DNA of 7,882 bases. It comes from Nitrospirota bacterium (GTDB lineage Bacteria > Nitrospirota > UBA9217). The notes under the pieces were generated by a model, which saw only the letters and a list, made by a program, of their open reading frames with translations, was not told the origin of the DNA and made no database searches. The translations under genes were made by a program, and so were the position numbers. Location: the NCBI GenBank assembly GCA_021788515.1, contig JAJYKN010000047.1, positions 1-7,882 of the forward strand, read 5' to 3'. This document shows positions 1 through 5,328 of the stretch, piece by piece; position 1 is the first letter of the stretch, and each line of letters begins with the position of its first letter.

Positions 1-353
1 ATCATTGTTTGTGGGACAACATCAATGCCATTATCGTGAACTCTGCATACTCCGGAATGGCGCCGTACAATCTCGACGCTATTATCGACGAGTCCCGGGC
101 GGATGCCGTCGAAACCATGAAACGGAAGGCCGGTTTCTTTCAGAAGCACGGCGTTCCCTGTGAATACAAGATCGAAGGAAAAACGATTATTTCCCAGTGT
201 GCGGCGTACCAGGAGAGCGAAAGCGGCTATTCACTCGTGGTCATGGGAACTCACGGAAGAAATGCCTTGCTCAATGCTTTTTTCGGGAGCACGGCGCGGG
301 AAACGATCTTGAACGCGTTGATCCCGGTCATCGTCGTGCACTCGGGTAGATAA
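1..353 (+). CDS. Universal stress protein, UspA family (5' truncated)
   Basis: The reading frame is open from the window edge and ends at the TAA at 351-353, so the first roughly 30-40 residues, including the usual first beta strand, lie outside the window. The visible part has the C-terminal half of a UspA domain. The nucleotide-binding signature G-2x-G-9x-G(S/T) is present as GTHGRNALLNAFFGS (about nt 246-290), preceded by the strand SLVVMG and followed by the closing strand PVIVVHSG. Proteins with this signature usually bind ATP and are cytoplasmic proteins linked to starvation, redox or energy stress. A TTG at position 9 could be read as a start, but a full domain needs the missing N-terminus, so truncation by the window is the better reading. 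The next gene is more than 600 bp away, so no operon partner is visible downstream. Confidence 0.9.
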   Translation, partial: HCLWDNINAIIVNSAYSGMAPYNLDAIIDESRADAVETMKRKAGFFQKHGVPCEYKIEGKTIISQCAAYQESESGYSLVVMGTHGRNALLNAFFGSTARETILNALIPVIVVHSGR

Positions 354-427
354 GGATAATGGAACTGCAAAAAGGGCTTCAAGAAAGTGCAATAAACGGC
401 AGACCTCAAAGAGATGGGCTTCCCTCC

Positions 428-456
428 TTGCGGTTATGCCTTTCATCGTCTATACT
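428..456 (+). promoter_or_regulatory. Predicted sigma70-type promoter ahead of the inverted-repeat element
   Basis: TTGCGG (428-433) and TATACT (451-456) are separated by exactly 17 bases, a good match to TTGACA-N17-TATAAT, with five of six bases right in the -10 box. The expected start point is about 462-465. No coding sequence follows for more than 500 bases, but the 17-bp inverted repeat begins about 40 bases downstream, so the promoter fits a short non-coding transcript better than an mRNA. It is called from sequence only. Confidence 0.45.
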
Positions 457-503
457 AAGCTGTATTGAGAACGATGGAATAAAACAGCTGCTGATTCATT
501 AAA

Positions 504-659
504 TTACCTTGGGTTTTGAGGCAGAGGTAACACGTTTTAATTCGCCTGGCGCAAGATGCGGTGTGCAAGCCCTCAAGAGATCCAGAGAGGGTAGCCTAAA
601 GTGTCTGCTGTGGCAAAAAATTTGGGATCAACCTCGCGTGAGCTCAAAACCCAAGGTAA
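504..659. repeat. Perfect 17-bp inverted repeat enclosing 122 bases
   Basis: TTACCTTGGGTTTTGAG at 504-520 is the exact reverse complement of CTCAAAACCCAAGGTAA at 643-659. The match stops cleanly at both ends. On the + strand the right arm is followed by a GTTTTT stretch (661-666). No direct repeat flanks the pair, which argues against a recent miniature transposon insertion. Confidence 0.9.
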
Positions 660-666
660 CGTTTTT
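504..666 (+). ncRNA. Candidate structured small RNA (rod-like, possibly 6S-like)
   Basis: The 17-bp perfect closing stem would make a very stable terminal helix. Inside it, GAGGT (524-528) can pair with ACCTC (631-635), ACAC (530-533) with GTGT (601-604), and CCCTC (570-574) with GAGGG (587-591) around a 12-base loop. GATCC in that loop (579-583) could pair with GGATC (625-629). An alternative fold pairs GCAGA (521-525) with TCTGC (604-608). The overall shape, a long rod of about 160 nt with closing stem, interior bubble and apical hairpin, recalls 6S RNA, and T5 after the closing stem would allow termination. A promoter sits upstream at 428-456, which would give a transcript of about 200 nt. 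I do not recognise the primary sequence of any family, so identity is open. It could also be a large factor-independent terminator or a mobile-element remnant. Confidence 0.35.
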
Positions 667-860
667 CTGCACTTCTTTGCCCCTCTCGCATTCTCGGCAC
701 TAAAATCCAGCAGCAGCGTATAACCGTCGAAGAAGTCCTTCGTAGAGAAAAATCTTAGCGCACATTGTTTTTATGGTATTTTTTTGTTCATTCATCATCA
801 ATCGATACGGAAGAAACCTTTAAGAATATGTCTTTTTCAGCAAAATTGGCAAGCGAATTA

Positions 861-869
861 TGTTAGAAT
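861..869 (+). promoter_or_regulatory. Extended -10 promoter element upstream of the ceramide operon
   Basis: TGTTAGAAT combines the TGN extension with a TAGAAT -10 hexamer (five of six matches to TATAAT). No good -35 box lies at the right distance. TTGGCA at 846-851 is too close (12 bases) to act as one, which is tolerable for an extended -10 promoter. The expected start is near 876, giving a leader of roughly 117 nt before the GTG at 993. The leader contains a weak CCCGG/CCGGG stem near 888-920. Confidence 0.4.
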
Positions 870-976
870 TATCAAATGGAGAAAGCCCGGGACAACATTT
901 GTGCGGCCTTGCCGGGATACGAAGAATAACCGCCGAATATCCTCGCGTTTTATCCTGTCCGCTGTAGAACTGAGTT

Positions 977-985
977 GGGGGGGGG
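977..985 (+). repeat. Nine-G homopolymer just upstream of the cerR start
   Basis: A run of nine G residues ends 7 bases before the GTG start at 993. It occupies the position where a ribosome binding site is expected and is the only purine-rich stretch there. G tracts of this length are prone to slippage in replication and to sequencing error. Confidence 0.9.
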
Positions 986-992
986 CTCTCGC

Positions 993-1976
993 GTGAAAAA
1001 GGTACTCGTTACCGGCGGCACCGGTTTCATCGGAAGCCATCTGACGGAACTGCTGCTGAAGAAAGGGTATTCCGTCTCGTGCCTCGCACGGGACCCTGTG
1101 AATCTCCGCTGGCTCTCGGGACTGGATATCGATGTGAAGGCCGGCGACTGTACGCAGCCGGAGACACTGCCTGATGCTGTTAAGCAGGCTTCTATTGTCA
1201 TCCACGCCGCCGGACTAACCAGGGCCAGACGCGCGAGGGAATATTATGAAGTAAACCACATCGGCACCAGGAATATCCTGGAAGCATGCGGCCGCCATAA
1301 TCCGGGCATGGAGAAATTTATCCTGATCTCGAGCCAGGCGGCGGCAGGACCGGGCGCGGATGGAAAGCCGGTCAAAGACAGCGATCCTCCTCACCCGGTT
1401 TCTGATTACGGCAGGAGCAAACTCCTTGCCGAAAAAGAAGCGCTCGCATACAAGGACAAATTCCCCGTCGTCATCCTCCGGCCGTCGGCAGTGTACGGCC
1501 CCCGGGACCATGATATGTACGAGTTCTTCCGCTGGGCGGCCCGCGGCATAACGCTGGAGATCCTGGGCAGGGAGCGGTTTCTCAATTTCTGCTATGTGGG
1601 GGACGTCGTGCATGCGATGTCCCTTGCCATGGAACAGCAGACAGCGAGCGGAAGGATCTATTTTGTGGCAGAGGACCGGCCCTATTCATGGTCGGAATTC
1701 AGACAGGCCTTGCTGTCCGCGGGGGAGGTGAAAGCGCGCACCATCAAGATCCCGTACTGGGCTGCATACCTGATCGGTTTGGCATCCGAGGCGGCAAGCC
1801 TGTTCACGTCCAGGCCCGCGCTCACGAACAGGCAGAAGGTGCGGGAAGCCTCGCAAACATACTGGACCTGCGATCTCTCCAACGTAAAAAAGGAACTCGG
1901 ATTCAGGGCGGCGTATCCCTTACGGCACGGACTGGACATCACATGGAGGTGGTATCGTGATAACAACTGGTTATAA
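993..1976 (+). CDS. cerR: NAD(P)-dependent epimerase/dehydratase family, probable ceramide reductase CerR
   Basis: This is an extended short-chain dehydrogenase of 327 residues when read from the GTG at 993, giving MKKVLVTGGTGFIG with the Rossmann motif GGTGFIG at residues 8-14. A TTG 18 bases upstream would add a Gly-rich tail encoded by the poly-G run and is less likely. The catalytic set is visible: Ser in LISSQAA (about 113-114) and Y139-x3-K143 in SDYGRSK. LRPSAVYGPRD follows, typical of the family. A hydrophobic stretch near residues 256-272 suggests membrane association. Sequence alone says only reductase/epimerase. The assignment to ceramide formation comes from its place as first gene of an operon with spt and a bCerS-like acyltransferase; in Caulobacter the equivalent enzyme reduces the 3-keto group after N-acylation. 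Its end overlaps spt by 20 bp, implying coupled translation. A sugar-nucleotide or sterol-type SDR is the alternative. Confidence 0.8.
   Translation: MKKVLVTGGTGFIGSHLTELLLKKGYSVSCLARDPVNLRWLSGLDIDVKAGDCTQPETLPDAVKQASIVIHAAGLTRARRAREYYEVNHIGTRNILEACGRHNPGMEKFILISSQAAAGPGADGKPVKDSDPPHPVSDYGRSKLLAEKEALAYKDKFPVVILRPSAVYGPRDHDMYEFFRWAARGITLEILGRERFLNFCYVGDVVHAMSLAMEQQTASGRIYFVAEDRPYSWSEFRQALLSAGEVKARTIKIPYWAAYLIGLASEAASLFTSRPALTNRQKVREASQTYWTCDLSNVKKELGFRAAYPLRHGLDITWRWYRDNNWL
1945..1950 (+). promoter_or_regulatory. Ribosome binding site of spt inside the cerR coding sequence
   Basis: GGAGGT lies six bases ahead of the GTG at 1957, within the last codons of the upstream gene. It decides the GTG start and supports translational coupling of the two genes. 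Confidence 0.8.
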
Positions 1977-3201
1977 AAAAAAGACGGATGTCATTCTGCA
2001 GGCAGAAAGCGGAAAAACGGGGGACCTCTTCGAAAAATGCAGAACGTTCACGACGGCAAAAGAGGTGATGGCCGCGGGCTTCTATCCTTACTTCAGCGTC
2101 GTGGAATCGGCCCAGGACCCCGAGGTGACGGTCTCAGGCAGGAAGATGATCATGCTCGGGTCGAACAACTATCTCGGGCTCACCAGCCACCCGAAGGTGA
2201 AGAAAGCGGCTGTCGAGGCCGTAAAGAAGTACGGAAGCGGATGCGCGGGGTCGCGCTTTTTGAACGGCACGCTCGACATCCACGTGCAGCTCGAAGAAAA
2301 GCTGGCGAAGTTCTTCCGCAAGGGCGCCGCCCTCACCTTTTCCACCGGCTACCAGACGAACCTCGGCATCATCTCTTCCCTTGCGGGCAAGGACGACGTC
2401 GTGGTGATCGACAAGCTTGACCACGCCAGCATCATCGATGCCTGCAGGCTGTCCTTCGCGGAAGTTAGAAAGTTCAAACACAACGACATGAACAGCCTCG
2501 ACTTCGTCCTGCACGAGTGCGGAGACCGGGGCAAGTTCGTGGTGGTGGACGGCGTGTACAGCATGGAAGGCGACATCGCGCCGCTGCCGGACATCGTGAG
2601 GGTCTGCAAAAAATACGGCGCCCGGCTCATGGTGGATGACGCCCACGGCATCGGCGTGCTGGGCAAAACCGGACGCGGCACTGCCGAGCATTTCGGCCTG
2701 GAGAAGGACGTGGACGTCATCATGGGCACCTACAGCAAGTCTCTTGCCTCGATCGGCGGGTTCGTCGCCGCCGACGAGGACGTGATCCATTACATGAAGC
2801 ACCACTCACGGCCCCTCATTTTCAGCGCGAGCCCGCCGCCCGCTTCGGTGGCCGCGGTCATCGCGGCCCTGGACATCATCGACCAGGAGCCCGACCGCAG
2901 GGAACGCCTCTGGCACAACACGAACAAGATGATGAAAGCGTTCAAGCAGATGGGCTTCGACACCGGCGCTGCCGAAACGCCCATCATTCCGCTCATGATG
3001 GGCGAGATGGAACGGGCGTTCATGATGTGGAAGGTCCTCAACGAGGGCGGGGTGTTCGCAAACCCTGTGGTGCCTCCCGCAGTGCCGCAGGGACGCTGTA
3101 TGATCCGCACCAGTTACATGGCGACCCACACCGATGAGATGCTTGACCGGGTGCTCGGGATCGTCGAGCAGGCGGGGAAGAAGCTGGGCGTGATTTCATA
3201 A
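1957..3201 (+). CDS. spt: Serine palmitoyltransferase (alpha-oxoamine synthase family)
   Basis: This PLP-dependent enzyme condenses L-serine with a long-chain acyl thioester to give 3-ketodihydrosphingosine, CO2 and the free thiol carrier, the committed step of sphingolipid synthesis. The 414 residues are the full family length. Visible landmarks are LGSNNYLGL (67-75), FSTGYQTNLG (128-137), the ring-stacking His156 in DKLDHASI, Asp227 and His230 in VDDAHG, the Schiff-base Lys261 in GTYSKS and Arg384 in MIRTS, the counterpart of the Sphingomonas Arg378. Several stretches follow the soluble Sphingomonas enzyme rather than BioF, KBL or HemA, notably the SRFLNGT block, DGVYSMEGDIAPL, FSASPPP and the MMWKVLNEGG segment. 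There is no predicted membrane helix, so it is probably a cytoplasmic homodimer. The GTG start has a GGAGGT site. The 3' neighbour follows after 10 bp. 2-amino-3-ketobutyrate ligase is the main alternative, made unlikely by both motifs and context. Confidence 0.9.
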   Translation: MITTGYKKKTDVILQAESGKTGDLFEKCRTFTTAKEVMAAGFYPYFSVVESAQDPEVTVSGRKMIMLGSNNYLGLTSHPKVKKAAVEAVKKYGSGCAGSRFLNGTLDIHVQLEEKLAKFFRKGAALTFSTGYQTNLGIISSLAGKDDVVVIDKLDHASIIDACRLSFAEVRKFKHNDMNSLDFVLHECGDRGKFVVVDGVYSMEGDIAPLPDIVRVCKKYGARLMVDDAHGIGVLGKTGRGTAEHFGLEKDVDVIMGTYSKSLASIGGFVAADEDVIHYMKHHSRPLIFSASPPPASVAAVIAALDIIDQEPDRRERLWHNTNKMMKAFKQMGFDTGAAETPIIPLMMGEMERAFMMWKVLNEGGVFANPVVPPAVPQGRCMIRTSYMATHTDEMLDRVLGIVEQAGKKLGVIS

Positions 3202-3211
3202 AGGAGCATGC

Positions 3212-4324
3212 ATGCAGATCGAGCAGATATCCGGCGCAAAAGCCATGGACCGGTTCATACGTTTCCCCTGGAAGGTCTACGAAGGGAATCCCAACTGGGT
3301 GCCGCCTCTTTTGAGCGAGGTCAAGTTCGTCTTGAGCGACGCAAACCCGTTTTTCCGGCACGCTGAGGCCGCGTATTTTCTCGCGCGCAAGAACGGCGGC
3401 GTCGTGGGCAGGATCGCGGCGCTCATTGACCGCAGCCATGTCGCCCTTCACAATGAACAGGCGGGTTTCTTCGGATATTTCGAATGCCTTCCCGATCCCG
3501 TTGTTGCCGGGAAGCTTTTGGATGCCGCATCGTCATGGCTCAAGGAACGCAACATGGAGGTCATGCGCGGGCCCATGAACCCGTCAACGAACGACGAGTG
3601 CGGTTTTCTCCTTGAAGGGTTCGATTCGGCTCCCATGATCATGATGCCCTACACGCCGGCGTATTACCTTGATTACATGGAGCAGTGCGGACTGACCAAG
3701 GCCAAGGACCTCTATGCATACATCTCAGTGATCGCTGATGTCTCATCGGGCAAAAAGCTCGAAAGCCTGGCATCGGCAGTCAAGAAAAAGATCCCCGATC
3801 TCGTGGTGCGTCCGGCCAACAAGAAGGAGTTCAGGAAAGAACTGGATGCGCTGAAAGATATCTATAATGCGGCATGGAGCCATAACTGGGGATTTGTACC
3901 CATGACCGATGAAGAGATCGAATCAATGGCAAAGAGGCTCAAGCCGCTCATCGTGCCCGAGCTCCTCATCATGGCCGAGGTGCACGGCAAGCCTGCAGGG
4001 TTCTTCATGGCTGTGCCGGACTACAACCAGGTCTTCAGCAGGATCAACGGCAGGCTTGGCCCCCTGGAGCTCGTGAAGTTCTTCTGGTATTCGAGAAAGA
4101 TATCGGATATCCGCGTCCTGACCATGGGCGTGAAGGAAGAGTACCGGAAGAGAGGCATCGAGGGACTGCTCTACCTGGAGTCATTCAAGGCGGCCAAACG
4201 CAAAGGGTACCGACGGGCGGAGATGTCCTGGGTCCTGGAAGACAACACCCTCATGAAAAAAGGTTGCGAGCTCATGGGAGGAAACCTGTACAAAAAATAC
4301 CGCATCTACGAAAAGAGGCTTTGA
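3212..4324 (+). CDS. GNAT-fold acyltransferase, probable bacterial ceramide synthase bCerS
   Basis: The protein has 370 residues and no signal peptide or membrane helix. It appears to contain two GNAT-like halves. The N-terminal half carries the conserved block RGPMNPSTNDECGFLLEGF (119-137) followed by MMPYTPAYY (144-152). The C-terminal half carries MGVKEEYRKRGIEGL (305-319), an acyl-thioester-binding R-x-x-G-x-x-G-type loop, and a closing block with EDN (343-345), MGG (355-357) and YRIYEKRL at the end. These resemble the proteins usually annotated only as acetyltransferase or hypothetical, to which Caulobacter bCerS belongs. In that system the enzyme N-acylates 3-ketodihydrosphingosine. Location directly after spt, 10 bp away with AAGGAG at 3201-3206 overlapping the spt stop codon, strongly supports the same role here. 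It is unrelated to the eukaryotic TLC-type ceramide synthases. Confidence in GNAT membership is high; the ceramide role is inferred from context and remembered motifs. Confidence 0.78.
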   Translation: MQIEQISGAKAMDRFIRFPWKVYEGNPNWVPPLLSEVKFVLSDANPFFRHAEAAYFLARKNGGVVGRIAALIDRSHVALHNEQAGFFGYFECLPDPVVAGKLLDAASSWLKERNMEVMRGPMNPSTNDECGFLLEGFDSAPMIMMPYTPAYYLDYMEQCGLTKAKDLYAYISVIADVSSGKKLESLASAVKKKIPDLVVRPANKKEFRKELDALKDIYNAAWSHNWGFVPMTDEEIESMAKRLKPLIVPELLIMAEVHGKPAGFFMAVPDYNQVFSRINGRLGPLELVKFFWYSRKISDIRVLTMGVKEEYRKRGIEGLLYLESFKAAKRKGYRRAEMSWVLEDNTLMKKGCELMGGNLYKKYRIYEKRL

Positions 4325-4343
4325 ACCTGACAGTCTGCGGGAA

Positions 4344-5228
4344 TCAGCCCCGCGGGCGATGAGGCGGCCCCGAGAACAGCCGGTGCATCCACGGCGCAAT
4401 GAAAATCGTCAGTACGGCGAGCAGCATGCCGGCAATGACATCAACGACATAGTGGTACCTGAGATACACTGTTGAGACGATTAAGGCTGATACAGCAGGC
4501 ACCAGCACCCGGTAGAGCACCCGTTCCCCGTATTTCCTTGCATAAAAAAGCGTCACCAGCGCCACGGCGGTATGGCCGCTCGGAAAGGCATCGGTCTTGT
4601 TGCGCTCCAGCGAGTTCAAGGCCTGCCGTATCCACTGGGTCATCGGTCCTGTTTGCAGCTCCGCTGTCTGCAGGTGGTTCAGCGTGAACCGGGGCCCGAC
4701 TGCGGGAAAGAGCAGATAGCCGATGTAGGAAAGATAAAAACAGAGGACAATAGTGAAGACCGCGGTCTCGAAATCACCCTGTTTATTCCTGATAAAAAGC
4801 AATGCGCCGAGCGCGACCGGCATAAAATAATAGCCGATGTACGCGATCTGGAACACTGCGGTGAGCCAGGCGTTGTTGAACCGCTCCATCCACACGGTCG
4901 GATGAACGGCGAAAAGCAGGTAGTCCAGCCGGATCAGGACATCGTCGTAGTAATGCTGCCGGATGAAGGGAATGATGTCGCCGAGGCTGTTAAAGATCAC
5001 GAAGACGCCGATGATCGGGATAAAGTCGTGCAGGAAACTGAAGAGCCTCTTTCTGGGCGCCCTTTTGTGCAGGGCAGCGAGCACCGTCACGGCCAGCGCC
5101 AGCAAAGAGTAGGTAAAGATGAGCTGCGGCCACGATGGGATGGAAGAGCTGTTGAGCAGAATGATTGCCGTGAGCAGCACGACGAAGGAAAGAGTGAGGC
5201 GGTCAACAGGGTTCAGATGGGTCCGCAT
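4344..5228 (-). CDS. PAP2-superfamily integral membrane phosphatase/phosphotransferase
   Basis: From the ATG at 5228 this is 294 residues, with about six hydrophobic segments (roughly 13-27, 36-53, 68-83, 122-146, 156-174, 222-275 containing two). The acid-phosphatase signature is at the C-terminal side: FPAVGPRF (174-181), PSGHTAV (216-222, His219) and YLRYHYVVD (255-263, His259 and Asp263). Together these give the two histidines and the aspartate of the PAP2 catalytic site. The order FPAVGPRF, PSGH, HYVVD resembles the branch that includes the fungal Aur1-type inositol-phosphoceramide synthases, as well as many bacterial lipid phosphatases. The gene runs tail to tail with the ceramide operon, with only 19 bases between stop codons and no clear terminator. 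Possible roles are dephosphorylation of a lipid phosphate (phosphatidate, undecaprenyl diphosphate) or transfer of a headgroup to ceramide. The substrate cannot be told from sequence. A TTG at 5264 in frame is a less likely start. Confidence 0.85.
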   Translation of the reverse strand: MRTHLNPVDRLTLSFVVLLTAIILLNSSSIPSWPQLIFTYSLLALAVTVLAALHKRAPRKRLFSFLHDFIPIIGVFVIFNSLGDIIPFIRQHYYDDVLIRLDYLLFAVHPTVWMERFNNAWLTAVFQIAYIGYYFMPVALGALLFIRNKQGDFETAVFTIVLCFYLSYIGYLLFPAVGPRFTLNHLQTAELQTGPMTQWIRQALNSLERNKTDAFPSGHTAVALVTLFYARKYGERVLYRVLVPAVSALIVSTVYLRYHYVVDVIAGMLLAVLTIFIAPWMHRLFSGPPHRPRG

Positions 5229-5235
5229 AGGAACG

Positions 5236-5264
5236 GTTATACAATACCTGCCGCTGAAAAGCAA
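5236..5264 (-). promoter_or_regulatory. Predicted sigma70-type promoter of the PAP2 gene, possibly leaderless
   Basis: Read on the - strand, TTGCTT (5264-5259) and TATAAC (5241-5236) are 17 bases apart. The -10 box ends only 7 bases before the ATG at 5228. Transcription would therefore begin at or within a base or two of the start codon. That agrees with the lack of a Shine-Dalgarno sequence in front of this ATG. Confidence 0.45.
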
Positions 5265-5328
5265 GAACTGCCACAGTCCGGGCTGTTTTCCCTCGTATGT
5301 TCAAAAATACACGTGAACTGATCATTAT

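Larger units (their letters stand above)
354..992. other. Long intergenic region without a convincing gene
   Basis: About 640 bases separate the stress protein from the ceramide operon. The region is more AT-rich than its neighbours. The only open frames (for example 509-703 and 784-996 on +) have no ribosome binding site, start at arbitrary TTG-type codons or have low-complexity content, and resemble no family I know. It contains a sigma70-like promoter (428-456), a 17-bp inverted repeat with a trailing T tract (504-666), a small hairpin with arms CGAAG/CTTCG at 728-742, a run of seven T at 779-785 and an extended -10 element (861-869). I see no tRNA, no CRISPR and no insertion sequence in it. 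Confidence 0.7.

Noticed and set aside
374..422. GGGCTTC repeated at 374-380 and 416-422
   Set aside because: A 7-base direct repeat seen only twice; no array, no dyad, expected by chance.
504..659. Miniature inverted-repeat transposable element
   Set aside because: No flanking target duplication is visible and only one copy is in the window; kept as an alternative to the RNA reading rather than the main call.
509..703. 64-codon open frame in the intergenic region
   Set aside because: It begins at a TTG inside one arm of the inverted repeat and ends beyond the other arm, with no ribosome binding site and no family-like sequence.
846..863. Sigma54-type promoter at TTGGCA
   Set aside because: The -24-like TTGGCA is present, but the required GC of the -12 element is missing at the proper spacing.
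2134..2805. 223-codon open frame on - opposite spt
   Set aside because: Asp/His/Val-rich antisense reading of a GC-rich gene; no family resemblance, and spt on the other strand is unambiguous.
1957..3201. Reading the PLP enzyme as KBL, BioF or HemA
   Set aside because: The FSASPPP, MMWKVLNEGG and MIRTS segments match Spt, and the neighbours are ceramide genes rather than threonine dehydrogenase or biotin/heme genes.
4337..4353. Terminator between the two convergent genes
   Set aside because: Only a 5-bp GCGGG/CCCGC stem with a 7-base loop, reaching into the PAP2 coding end, and no T tract on either strand.
4572..5321. 249-codon open frame on + opposite the PAP2 gene
   Set aside because: It is a shadow of the PAP2 gene: charged, low-complexity composition, no ribosome binding site and no recognisable domain, whereas the opposite strand encodes clear PAP2 motifs.
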